Of a stretch of 64,000 nucleotides of DNA, positions 27,707 through 35,419 are shown piece by piece; position 1 is the stretch's first letter, and each line of letters opens with the position of its first letter. The DNA is from Burkholderia glumae LMG 2196 = ATCC 33617 (GTDB lineage Bacteria; Pseudomonadota; Gammaproteobacteria; Burkholderiales; Burkholderiaceae), in the NCBI RefSeq assembly GCF_000960995.1, contig NZ_CP009435.1, forward strand, positions 2,604,001 to 2,668,000. The letters run 5' to 3'. A model generated the notes under the pieces. That model ran no database searches. It was not told the DNA's origin and saw only the letters and a list, made by a program, of their open reading frames with translations. The translations under genes were made by a program, and so were the position numbers.

Positions 27707-28033
27707 ATGATGAAAGGCCAACTCGCCGGGCTGATGAAGCAGGCTCAGCAGATGCAGGAAAACATGAAGAAGATGCAGGAGCAGCTCGCCCTCATCGAAG
27801 TCGAAGGCCAGTCGGGCGCGGGGCTCGTGAAGGTGACGATGACCTGCAAGAACGAAGTGCGGCGCGTGGCGATCGACCCGAGCCTGCTCGCGGACGACAA
27901 GGACATGCTCGAGGATCTGGTGGCGGCGGCCTTCAACGATGCGGTGCGCAAGGCGGAAGCCACCTCGCAGGAAAAGATGAGCGGCATGACTTCCGGGCTG
28001 CCGCTGCCCCCGGGCTTCAAGCTGCCGTTCTGA
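27707..28033 (+). CDS. ybaB: YbaB/EbfC nucleoid-associated protein
   Basis: Small dimeric DNA-binding protein of 108 residues. Its sequence MMKGQLAGLMKQAQQMQENM, with KKMQEQLALIEVEGQSGAGL next, and PLPPGFKLPF at the end are characteristic of the family. The N-terminal helices form the tweezer-like dimer. The gene lies in the conserved dnaX-ybaB-recR order, which suggests a link with replication or recombination. AAGGAG at 27692-27697 precedes the start; the second Met at 27710 is an equal alternative. A short GC hairpin (27658-27678) without a T-run lies between dnaX and this gene. Confidence 0.95.
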   Translation: MMKGQLAGLMKQAQQMQENMKKMQEQLALIEVEGQSGAGLVKVTMTCKNEVRRVAIDPSLLADDKDMLEDLVAAAFNDAVRKAEATSQEKMSGMTSGLPLPPGFKLPF

Positions 28034-28075
28034 CGCGGCGCCGAAGCCGACCCCCGACTCGCACGCCGTTTCCGC

Positions 28076-28672
28076 ATGAAGCAGCCGTCCGCCCTGTCCG
28101 CCCTCGTCGAAGCACTGCGCGTGCTGCCCGGCGTGGGTCCGAAATCCGCGCAGCGGATGGCCTACCACCTGATGCAGCACGATCGGGAGGGCGCCGAGCG
28201 GCTCGGGCAGTCGCTGCTGTTCGCCACCCAGCATCTGCAGCATTGCGAGAAGTGCAACACCTTCACCGAGGCGCAGATCTGCGAGGTCTGCAGCGACACC
28301 GAGCGTGATCCGAGCCTGCTGTGCGTGGTCGAGACGCCGGCCGACCAGATCATGTTGGAGCAGACGCTGACTTACCGCGGGCTCTATTTCGTGCTGATGG
28401 GGCGGCTGAGTCCGCTCGACGGCATCGGCCCGAAGGAAATCCATTTCGACCGGCTCGTGCGGCGTGCCTCGGACGGCATCGTGAAGGAGGTCGTGCTTGC
28501 GACCAACTTCACCAACGAGGGCGAGGCGACCGCCCATTATCTCGGCCAGACGCTGAAGGCGCGCGGCCTGTCGGTCACGCGGCTCGCGCGCGGCGTACCG
28601 GTGGGCGGTGAGCTCGAATACGTCGACGCGGGCACCATCGCGCGCGCGATGCTCGACCGCCGCACGATGTGA
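28076..28672 (+). CDS. recR: Recombination mediator RecR
   Basis: Ring-forming protein that with RecO helps load RecA on gapped DNA. The protein has 198 residues. It has the helix-hairpin-helix VLPGVGPKSAQRMAYHLM, a C4 zinc finger with C57, C60, C69 and C72 (CEKC and CEVC), and a Toprim domain (about 80-175, LLCVVETPADQIMLEQT, VLATNFTNEGEATAHYLGQT). The C-terminal Walker B-like part LARGVPVGGELEYVDAGTI is complete. It follows ybaB by 42 nt and is likely co-transcribed with it and dnaX. Confidence 0.97.
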   Translation: MKQPSALSALVEALRVLPGVGPKSAQRMAYHLMQHDREGAERLGQSLLFATQHLQHCEKCNTFTEAQICEVCSDTERDPSLLCVVETPADQIMLEQTLTYRGLYFVLMGRLSPLDGIGPKEIHFDRLVRRASDGIVKEVVLATNFTNEGEATAHYLGQTLKARGLSVTRLARGVPVGGELEYVDAGTIARAMLDRRTM

Positions 28673-28718
28673 TCGCAACACGGCCGCGTTCGCGCGCCGC
28701 TCCGGAGAGACCCAGCAG

Positions 28719-29924
28719 ATGAGCGCAAAACCGGGCCCGCTCGCGGGCGTCAAGGTGCTCGAATTCGGCACGCTGATCGCGGGGCCGTTCGCGGCGCGCC
28801 TGTTCGCCGAGTTCGGTGCCGAAGTGATCAAGATCGAGGACCCGAACGGCGGCGACCCGCTGCGCAAGTGGCGCAAGCTCTACCCGGAGGCGGGCGGCAC
28901 GTCGCTCTGGTGGTCGGTGCAGGCGCGCAACAAGAAGTCGGTCACGCTGAACCTGAAGACCGACGAGGGCCGGCGCATCGCGCAGCAGCTCGCCGCCGAG
29001 GCCGACATCGTGATCGAGAATTTCCGGCCCGGCCTGCTCGAAAAGCTCGGCCTCGGCTACGACGTGTTGTCGGCCGGCAATCCCGGCCTCGTCATGGTGC
29101 GGCTGTCCGGCTATGGTCAGAGCGGCCCGTACCGCGACCGGCCCGGTTTCGGTGCGATCGCCGAAGCGATGGGCGGGCTGCGCCACATCACCGGCTACCC
29201 CGAGCTGCCGCCGCCGCGCATCGGCATCTCGATCGGCGATTCGATCGCGGCGCTGCATGGCGTGATCGGCGCGATGATGGCGCTGCACCACCGCAACGTG
29301 AACGGCGGCAAGGGGCAGGTGGTCGACGTCGCGCTCTACGAGGCCGTGTTCAACATGATGGAAAGCGTGGTGCCCGAGTACGGCGTATACGGCATGGTGC
29401 GCGAGCGCACCGGCGCGTCGCTGCCCGGCATCGTGCCGTCGAACACCTATGCATGCGCGGACGGCAGCATCGTGATCGGCGGCAACAGCGACCCGATCTT
29501 CAAGCGTCTGATGCAGGCGATCGAGCGTCCCGACCTGGCCGACGACCCCGCGCTCGCGCACAACGACGGCCGCGTGCCGCGCACCGCCGAGATCGATGCG
29601 GCGATCGCCGCTTGGCTCGCGCCGCGCACCATCGAGGCCGCGCTCGCGGTGCTGAACGCGGCCGACGTGCCTGCCGGGCGCATCTACAGCGTCGCCGACA
29701 TGTTCACCGATCCGCAGTTCGTCGCGCGCCAGATGATCGGGCAGTTCCGGCTGCCCGACGGGCAGCAGATCGCGCTGCCCGCGGTCACGCCGAAGCTGTT
29801 GGACACGCCGGGCCAGACGCGCTGGCTTGGTCCCGAACTCGGCGAGCACACCGACGAGGTGCTGGGTGCGCTCGGCTACGACTCGCGGGCGATCGCGGCG
29901 CTGCGGGACAGGCGCGTGATCTGA
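28719..29924 (+). CDS. Class III (CaiB/Frc family) CoA transferase
   Basis: Enzyme of 401 residues that moves coenzyme A between carboxylic acids. The ATG at 28719 (MSAKPGPLAGVKVLEFGTLI) has GGAGAG 10 nt upstream; the longer open frame overlaps recR and is rejected. Family marks are AGPFAARLFAEFGAEVIKIE, NFRPGLLEKLGLGYDVL, LSGYGQSGPYRDRPGFG and the catalytic aspartate D174 in SIGDSIAALHG. The C-terminal part matches GRIYSVADMFTDPQF and VTPKLLDTPGQTRWLGPELG. Substrates in the family include oxalate, carnitine, succinate and aromatic acids; sequence alone does not fix it here, and no linked acyl-CoA genes are near. It stands between recR and surE as a probable single gene. Confidence 0.88.
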   Translation: MSAKPGPLAGVKVLEFGTLIAGPFAARLFAEFGAEVIKIEDPNGGDPLRKWRKLYPEAGGTSLWWSVQARNKKSVTLNLKTDEGRRIAQQLAAEADIVIENFRPGLLEKLGLGYDVLSAGNPGLVMVRLSGYGQSGPYRDRPGFGAIAEAMGGLRHITGYPELPPPRIGISIGDSIAALHGVIGAMMALHHRNVNGGKGQVVDVALYEAVFNMMESVVPEYGVYGMVRERTGASLPGIVPSNTYACADGSIVIGGNSDPIFKRLMQAIERPDLADDPALAHNDGRVPRTAEIDAAIAAWLAPRTIEAALAVLNAADVPAGRIYSVADMFTDPQFVARQMIGQFRLPDGQQIALPAVTPKLLDTPGQTRWLGPELGEHTDEVLGALGYDSRAIAALRDRRVI

Positions 29925-29982
29925 GCGCGGCGGCGGCACCGGAGGCGCCCGGACTGTCGTTCGCGCGCCATCTTTCCTCGGT

Positions 29983-29988
29983 TACAAT
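29983..29988 (+). promoter_or_regulatory. -10 element of surE, likely leaderless start
   Basis: TACAAT ends 6 nt before the surE ATG. The predicted transcript begins at about the start codon, and there is no Shine-Dalgarno sequence. The arrangement is the same as at dnaX. Confidence 0.55.
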
Positions 29989-29994
29989 CGCCGA

Positions 29995-30756
29995 ATGCGA
30001 ATCCTACTCAGCAACGACGACGGTTATCTGGCGCCCGGCCTCGCCGCGCTCTACGAGGCGCTGCGGCCGTTTGCCGACGTGACCGTGATGGCGCCCGAGC
30101 AGAACTGCAGCGGGGCATCCAATTCCCTGACGCTCTCGCGGCCGCTGTCGCTGCACCGCTCGGCAGCGAGCGGCTTCCACTACGTGAACGGCACGCCGAC
30201 CGATTCGGTCCACCTGGCGCTGACGGGCATGCTCGACGAGCGGCCCGACCTCGTCGTGTCGGGAATCAACAACGGCCAGAACATGGGCGACGACACGCTC
30301 TATTCCGGCACCGTCGCCGCCGCCACCGAAGGCATCATGTTCGGCATCCCGGCAATCGCGTTTTCGCTCGTCGACAAGGACTGGGTGGAACTCGAGTCGG
30401 CCGCCCGCGTGGCCGCCGACATCGTCCGGCATTTCATCGCGCAGCCGATGCCGGGCCAGCCGTTCCTGAACGTCAACATTCCGAACCTGCCCTACGCCGC
30501 GATCAAGGGCTGGCAGGTCACGCGGCTCGGCAAGCGCCATCCGTCGCAACCGGTGATCCGCCAGACCAATCCGCGCGGCGAGCCGATCTACTGGATCGGC
30601 GCGGCGGGCGCCGCGCTCGACGCGAGCGACGGCACCGATTTCCATGCCACGGCGAACGGCTACGTGTCGATCACGCCCTTGCAGCTCGATCTCACCGATA
30701 CGCAGAAACTGGCGGCGACGCGCGACTGGGCGCGTGCGCGGAGCGACGCTTCATGA
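29995..30756 (+). CDS. surE: 5'/3'-nucleotidase SurE
   Basis: Metal-dependent phosphatase that removes phosphate from nucleoside 5'- and 3'-monophosphates and short polyphosphate, important in stationary phase. The protein has 253 residues. Metal ligands of the family are all there: D8, D9 (SNDDG), S39 (EQNCSGASNS) and N92 (SGINNGQNMG). YSGTVAAATEGIMFGIPAIA and YVSITPLQLDLTDTQ complete the fold. It overlaps pcm by 4 nt (ATGA), the first step of the surE-pcm-nlpD-rpoS stress cluster known from many proteobacteria. Confidence 0.97.
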   Translation: MRILLSNDDGYLAPGLAALYEALRPFADVTVMAPEQNCSGASNSLTLSRPLSLHRSAASGFHYVNGTPTDSVHLALTGMLDERPDLVVSGINNGQNMGDDTLYSGTVAAATEGIMFGIPAIAFSLVDKDWVELESAARVAADIVRHFIAQPMPGQPFLNVNIPNLPYAAIKGWQVTRLGKRHPSQPVIRQTNPRGEPIYWIGAAGAALDASDGTDFHATANGYVSITPLQLDLTDTQKLAATRDWARARSDAS

Positions 30757-31619
30757 GCGGCGAGCGCGCCAAGCGGTTCCCGCTTGCGCTCGAGGATCTC
30801 AAACGCGCGCCGCGCAAGGCCGCCGCCCGCACCACCGAGCGCCATCCGACTTCGCCCGCGCGGCCGACGCTCGGCGCCTCGGTCGCGGGCTCGCCGGCGC
30901 GGCCGGCCGGGCTCGCGCGCGCGGCCGCGCACGGCCCCGCCGGCGCCGCGGGTCCGGCGGGCAAACCCGCGCTCGCGCTGACGTCGGAACGGGTCCGCGA
31001 GCGCATGGTCGAACGTCTGCGCGCCAATGGGGTGACCGATACGCGCGTGCTCGGCGCGATAGCGGCCGTGCCGCGCCACCTGTTCGTGGATCCGGGCCTC
31101 GCCGCCCAGGCCTACGAGGACGCGGCGCTGCCGATCGGCCATCAGCAGACCATTTCGAAACCGTCGGTGGTGGCCCGCATGATCGAGCTCGCGCTGGCGG
31201 GCCGCTCGCCCGAGCGCGTGCTCGAGATCGGCACCGGCTGTGGCTATCAGGCGGCCGTGCTGAGCCATCTCGCGCGGGATGTTTATTCGATCGAGCGTGT
31301 CAAGCCATTGTTCGAGCGCGCGAAACGCAACCTCCGGCCGTTGCGCGTTCCGAACATCCGGCTGCATTACGGCGACGGCCGCCTCGGCCTGCCGTCGGCC
31401 GCGCCGTTCGATGCGATCGTGATCGCCGCGGCGGGGCTCGACGTGCCGCAGGCGCTTGTCGAACAACTGGCCGTGGGCGGGCGGCTCGTCGCGCCGGTAG
31501 GCGCGCAGAGCGGCGACTCGCAGGTGCTGACGCTCGTCGAGCGGGTCGGGCCGACGCAATGGCGGGAGTCCCGGCTTGATCGCGTTTTCTTTGTCCCCTT
31601 AAAATCCGGAGTGATTTGA
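30753..31619 (+). CDS. pcm: Protein-L-isoaspartate O-methyltransferase with N-terminal extension
   Basis: Repairs isoaspartyl residues in aged proteins by methylation with S-adenosylmethionine. The protein has 288 residues, against about 210 in E. coli. The extra 75 residues at the N-terminus are Ala/Pro/Arg-rich and of low complexity. The enzyme part starts about residue 76 (LALTSERVRERMVERL) and has RHLFVDPGLAAQAYEDAALP, the substrate loop IGHQQTISKPSVVARMIEL, SAM motif I VLEIGTGCGYQ from residue 156, and the end RLDRVFFVPL. The overlap with surE fixes the start at the ATG at 30753, so the extension is translated unless an internal start is used. It is followed directly by nlpD. Confidence 0.94.
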   Translation: MSGERAKRFPLALEDLKRAPRKAAARTTERHPTSPARPTLGASVAGSPARPAGLARAAAHGPAGAAGPAGKPALALTSERVRERMVERLRANGVTDTRVLGAIAAVPRHLFVDPGLAAQAYEDAALPIGHQQTISKPSVVARMIELALAGRSPERVLEIGTGCGYQAAVLSHLARDVYSIERVKPLFERAKRNLRPLRVPNIRLHYGDGRLGLPSAAPFDAIVIAAAGLDVPQALVEQLAVGGRLVAPVGAQSGDSQVLTLVERVGPTQWRESRLDRVFFVPLKSGVI

Positions 31620-31624
31620 CACAG

Positions 31625-32533
31625 ATGATTATGTTGCGCGCGATGCAAAACAATCGATCGACTATTCCGCTGACATACGGCCAGCGAATCGGCCAGCGCG
31701 CGATTTGTGCAGCTGCACTCCTGCTCGTCGCCGCCTGCGCGTCGCGACTCGATCAGGCGCCCGTCGTTGACCGCTCCGGCGCGCTCGGCACCACCGCCTC
31801 GGCGCCCGCCGCGCCGGCGGCGGCGCCCGTACCGCTCGGCCCGCCGCCGCCCGGCTATTACCGGGTGAAACCGGGCGACACGCTGTATCGCATCGCTCTC
31901 GAGAACGGCCAGAACTACCGCGACATCGCCGCGTGGAACAATCTCGCGAACCCGAACCAGATCGAGGTCGATCAGCTGCTGCGCGTGGCGCCGCCGAACG
32001 GCGCGACCGCCTCGGTGCAGCCGGGGGCGGTGCCGCCGCTGTCGAGCGGTCCCGCGATGCCGCCGATCTACGGTGCCAACGGCGCGAGCACCGGTGCCGG
32101 CACGGCGGCGCCCGCCGCGGCGCCGGCGCCGGCACCGGTCGCGAACGACAAGGCTGCCGGCCCGAGCAGCGTGACGTTCGCATGGCCGGTGCGCGGCCCG
32201 ATCCTCAACACGTTCGACGATTCGAGGAACAAGGGCATCAATATCGGCGGGGCGGCCGGCACGCCCGTGAAGGCCGCCGCCGATGGCCGCGTGGTCTACG
32301 CCGGCAACGGTCTGCGCGGTTACGGCAACCTCATTATCGTCAAGCACGACGCAACCTATCTCACTGCGTATGCACACAACCGCGCTTTGATGGTAAAAGA
32401 GGGGGATTCCGTCACGAAAGGCCAGAAGATCGCCGAGATGGGCAATAGCGACTCCGACCGCGTGATGTTGCATTTCGAGGTCCGCCGGCAGGGCAAACCT
32501 GTCGATCCGCTGAAGTATCTGCCGCCTCAATAG
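31625..32533 (+). CDS. nlpD: NlpD-like lipoprotein with LysM and degenerate LytM domains
   Basis: Outer-membrane lipoprotein that in E. coli activates the amidase AmiC at the division septum. With the ATG at 31625 it has 302 residues; TTG 31616 and ATG 31631 or 31643 are alternatives. The lipobox LLLVAAC puts the acylated cysteine at C38. A LysM peptidoglycan-binding domain follows (about 78-121, YYRVKPGDTLYRIALENGQN). After an Ala/Pro linker comes the M23/LytM domain (about 185-300). Its zinc site is broken: NKGINIGG replaces the catalytic H-x3-D form, and AYAHN replaces the paired-histidine strand. It is therefore a regulator, not a peptidase. It sits between pcm and rpoS; rpoS is 11 nt downstream, and its promoter may lie inside this gene. 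Confidence 0.93.
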   Translation: MIMLRAMQNNRSTIPLTYGQRIGQRAICAAALLLVAACASRLDQAPVVDRSGALGTTASAPAAPAAAPVPLGPPPPGYYRVKPGDTLYRIALENGQNYRDIAAWNNLANPNQIEVDQLLRVAPPNGATASVQPGAVPPLSSGPAMPPIYGANGASTGAGTAAPAAAPAPAPVANDKAAGPSSVTFAWPVRGPILNTFDDSRNKGINIGGAAGTPVKAAADGRVVYAGNGLRGYGNLIIVKHDATYLTAYAHNRALMVKEGDSVTKGQKIAEMGNSDSDRVMLHFEVRRQGKPVDPLKYLPPQ

Positions 32534-32544
32534 ACGAGACGACC

Positions 32545-33639
32545 ATGCCGAAATCGAAGCGCCACGAGCCGCAAGCCGAATCTGAGAAGATCAGTCGTGC
32601 CACGCAAGCATCGATGGGGCGCGCTGGCGCTTCGAAGGACGACGATGACGACACCGCCGAGAGCGAGCGTGAGTACGAGGCGCGTGAATCCGATGCGGAG
32701 GAGTCCGACGGCGAGCGCGAAGGGCGGGGCGGCAGCGAGAGCGCGCCCGAGCCCGACGATTTCCGCGCGGTGCTGCAGGCGGAACTGACCGCCGACACGA
32801 TCCAGCACTATCTGAACCGCATCAGCGTCAAGCCGCTCCTGACCGTCGAGGAGGAGCAGCGATATTCGCGGCTCGCGAAGGCGGGCGAGTTCGAGGCGCG
32901 GCAGGTGATGATCGAGCGCAATCTGCGGCTCGTGGTCAGTATCGCAAAGGGCTATCTGAATCGTGGCGTGCCCCTGCTCGACCTGATCGAGGAAGGCAAC
33001 CTCGGCCTGATGCATGCGATCGAGAAATTCGATCCCACGCGCGGCTTCCGCTTTTCGACCTATGCCACTTGGTGGATCCGGCAGAGCATCGAGCGCGCGA
33101 TCATGAACCAGGCGCGCACCGTGCGGCTGCCGGTGCACGTGATCCGCGAACTGAACCAGGTGCTGCGTGCCAAGCGTCATCTGGAAAAGAATTCGATGTC
33201 GACGGGCGAGGCCGCCGAGCGCCGCGAAGCCGGCATCGACGATATCGCCTACCTCACCGGCAAGACGGCCGAGGAGGTGACCGACATCCTTGCGCTCAAC
33301 GAGCATACCGCCTCGCTCGACGCGCCACTCGACCTCGATCCGGCGAGCAGCCTGCTCGATCTGCTGCCCGACGACCAGAGCCAGTCGCCCGACGCGGAGG
33401 TCCAGCACCGCGAGCTCGAAACGCTGACGCGCGCCTGGCTGTCGCGGCTGTCCGACAAGCATCGCCACGTGATCGAGCGACGCTTCGGGCTCAACCACAT
33501 CGAACCCGCGACGCTCGAGGAACTGGCCGACGAGATGGGCCTGACCCGCGAGCGCGTCCGGCAGATCCAGCAGGAAGCGCTGGTACGCCTGAAGCGGTTC
33601 TTCGCCTCCAATGGCGTTCGCAAGGACGCCGTTCTGTAA
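32545..33639 (+). CDS. rpoS: Stationary-phase sigma factor RpoS
   Basis: Alternative sigma factor for the general stress and stationary-phase response, 364 residues. Conserved region 1.2 (about 80-112) begins DTIQHYLNRISVKPLLTVEE. Region 2 follows with RLVVSIAKGYLNRGVPLLDL, IEEGNLGLMHAIEKFDPTRG and FRFSTYATWWIRQSIERAIM. The region-4 helix-turn-helix is EELADEMGLTRERVRQIQQE. The N-terminus (about 32-72) is very acidic and of low complexity, longer than in E. coli RpoS (330 residues). The gene follows nlpD by 11 nt in the conserved order that identifies RpoS. RpoD is excluded by the absence of region 1.1 and the non-conserved insert. Confidence 0.97.
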   Translation: MPKSKRHEPQAESEKISRATQASMGRAGASKDDDDDTAESEREYEARESDAEESDGEREGRGGSESAPEPDDFRAVLQAELTADTIQHYLNRISVKPLLTVEEEQRYSRLAKAGEFEARQVMIERNLRLVVSIAKGYLNRGVPLLDLIEEGNLGLMHAIEKFDPTRGFRFSTYATWWIRQSIERAIMNQARTVRLPVHVIRELNQVLRAKRHLEKNSMSTGEAAERREAGIDDIAYLTGKTAEEVTDILALNEHTASLDAPLDLDPASSLLDLLPDDQSQSPDAEVQHRELETLTRAWLSRLSDKHRHVIERRFGLNHIEPATLEELADEMGLTRERVRQIQQEALVRLKRFFASNGVRKDAVL

Positions 33640-33646
33640 CCGATTG

Positions 33647-34423
33647 ATGACTCCGATTCTGGTATTTGACATCGAGACGATTCCCGATGTCGACGGCATC
33701 CGCCGTCTTGAAGACCTGCCGTCCGACCTCTCCGACGCGGAAGTGGCCGAGCATGCATTCGATGCGCGCCGCGAGAAGACCGGCAGCGATTTCCTGCCGC
33801 ATCATCTGCAGCGCGTTGCGGCGATTTCCTGCGTGTTCCGCGACAAGGGCGGGTTCCGCGTCCGCTCGCTCGGCACCGCGCAGGACGGCGAGGCCGCGCT
33901 GATCCAGTCGTTCTACCGCACCATCGAGAAATACACGCCGCAACTCGTCTCGTGGAACGGCGGCGGCTTCGACCTGCCGGTGCTTCACTACCGCGCGCTG
34001 GTGCACGGCATCGCGGCGCCGCGCTACTGGGACATGGGCGAGGACGATCGCGAGTTCAAGTGGAACAACTACCTGTCGCGCTATCACAGCCGGCATACCG
34101 ACCTGATGGACCTGCTCGCGCTCTACCAGCCGCGCGCGAGCGCCCCGCTCGATGCAATGGCCAGGCTGTGCGGCTTTCCGGGCAAGCTCGGGATGGACGG
34201 CGGCCAGGTATGGGAGGCTTATCGCGACGGCCAGATCGACGACATCCGTCATTATTGCGAGACCGACGTCGTCAATACCTACCTGCTGTACTGCCGCTTT
34301 CAGATGATGCGCGGCGGGCTCACGCCCCCCGAGTATGCCGACGAGATCCGGCTCGTGAAGGAGGCGCTCGCGGCCGAGCCGGCGCCGCATTGGGCCCAGT
34401 ACCTGGCGGCGTTCCCCAAGTAG
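33647..34423 (+). CDS. Predicted 3'-5' exonuclease, PolB-like (DnaQ fold)
   Basis: Protein of 258 residues beginning at the ATG at 33647, only 7 nt after rpoS. It has the three exonuclease motifs of the DEDDy type: VFDIETIPD (D8, E10), LVSWNGGGFDLPVLHYRAL, and DDIRHYCETDVVNTYLL with the Tyr and Asp of motif III. This fits the family of predicted exonucleases related to the proofreading domain of B-family polymerases; no polymerase domain is attached. The target nucleic acid is unknown. Its position behind rpoS suggests expression in stationary phase, which is inference. An upstream Met in rpoS was rejected as a start. Confidence 0.88.
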   Translation: MTPILVFDIETIPDVDGIRRLEDLPSDLSDAEVAEHAFDARREKTGSDFLPHHLQRVAAISCVFRDKGGFRVRSLGTAQDGEAALIQSFYRTIEKYTPQLVSWNGGGFDLPVLHYRALVHGIAAPRYWDMGEDDREFKWNNYLSRYHSRHTDLMDLLALYQPRASAPLDAMARLCGFPGKLGMDGGQVWEAYRDGQIDDIRHYCETDVVNTYLLYCRFQMMRGGLTPPEYADEIRLVKEALAAEPAPHWAQYLAAFPK

Positions 34424-34489
34424 GCGGCAGCGCGTTTGTCCGGGCCGCCCGCGCGCCGGCCCGGCGTGAACCGCGCGGCAGCGCCCTGG

Positions 34490-35347
34490 TCAGTCGCGCA
34501 GTTCGAGCAGGATCGGCTGGTGATCGGAGGCCCGCGTCGCGCCGTCGATCTCGCAGCGCACGATCCGCTTTGCGAGCGTGTCGGTCACGAACACGAAATC
34601 GCAGGTCATCGCGCCGTCCTGCCACTGCTCCGTATCGTAGACGCCCGCCGTGGGCGGCGGCGTCTGGCCCGGGTGCGCCTGCACCCAGGCGTCGACGAGA
34701 TCCGGCGCCCCGGCGATCGGGGCGGTGATCCGCCGATAGGCGTCGTCCCGATAGGCGCTGTTGAAGTCGCCGCAGACGATCGCGTCGAGCGCGCGCGCCG
34801 ATCCCGCGAACGGCCCGTCGGGCGTTTCCGCCGGTGCCGGGCGGTGCGCGTGGCCGGCCGCTTCGCGATGCTGCTCGCGCAGCGCGTCGACCTGCGCGAG
34901 GCGCTGTGCGGCCGAGTAGAACTCCAGATGCGTCGTGACGATCCGCAGCGGCCCGCCGGCGCCGCATAGGTTGACCTCGAGCGCGATGCGCGGCATCGAC
35001 GGCGTGCCGGCCTCGGCCGGCCAGGGCAGCATGTGGCGCAGCACGCGTCCGACCGGCAGCCGCGTCGCGATCGCGTTGCCGAACTGGCGCCGCGCGACGC
35101 CGCCAGCGGCGGGCGGCAGATCCACCGCGATCGCCTCGATCACCGTGTAGCCCGGCAGCAGCGCGGCCAGCTCGGCGAACTGGTCCGGCCCGGGGCCGCC
35201 GGGCAGGGCAGCGAAGCCGCGCGTGAGCTCCTGCACGCACCACACGTCGAAATCGGCGAGGGCGCGGGCTTGCGCGACGGTGCGTGCCAGCTCGACCCGG
35301 CCGCTCGCGTCCCGACCCCATTGGATGTTCCAGTCGATCAAGCGCAT
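34490..35347 (-). CDS. Endonuclease/exonuclease/phosphatase (EEP) family protein
   Basis: Protein of 285 residues with the EEP fold used by DNase I, exonuclease III and lipid phosphatases. Motifs in order: MRLIDWNIQWGRD (N7), VWCVQELTRG (the metal-binding Glu), RIVTTHLEF, AIVCGDFNSAYRDD and ASDHQPILLEL. All the catalytic positions are present, so it is probably active. It has no signal peptide. The family is broad, and I cannot decide between a nuclease and a phosphatase. It is convergent with the exonuclease gene and divergent from rlmD, with a 72-nt gap to the latter. Confidence 0.85.
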   Translation of the reverse strand: MRLIDWNIQWGRDASGRVELARTVAQARALADFDVWCVQELTRGFAALPGGPGPDQFAELAALLPGYTVIEAIAVDLPPAAGGVARRQFGNAIATRLPVGRVLRHMLPWPAEAGTPSMPRIALEVNLCGAGGPLRIVTTHLEFYSAAQRLAQVDALREQHREAAGHAHRPAPAETPDGPFAGSARALDAIVCGDFNSAYRDDAYRRITAPIAGAPDLVDAWVQAHPGQTPPPTAGVYDTEQWQDGAMTCDFVFVTDTLAKRIVRCEIDGATRASDHQPILLELRD

Positions 35348-35378
35348 ATCAATCTCCGATGGCGCACGTTCATTCGTC

Positions 35379-35384
35379 TACAAT
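35379..35384 (+). promoter_or_regulatory. Candidate -10 element of rlmD
   Basis: TACAAT lies 35 nt before the rlmD GTG start, within the short gap to the divergent EEP gene. No clear -35 is seen. Confidence 0.45.
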
Positions 35385-35419
35385 CTCGCCTTCCCCCAAA
35401 CGATCGTCAGGAAAAGCTG

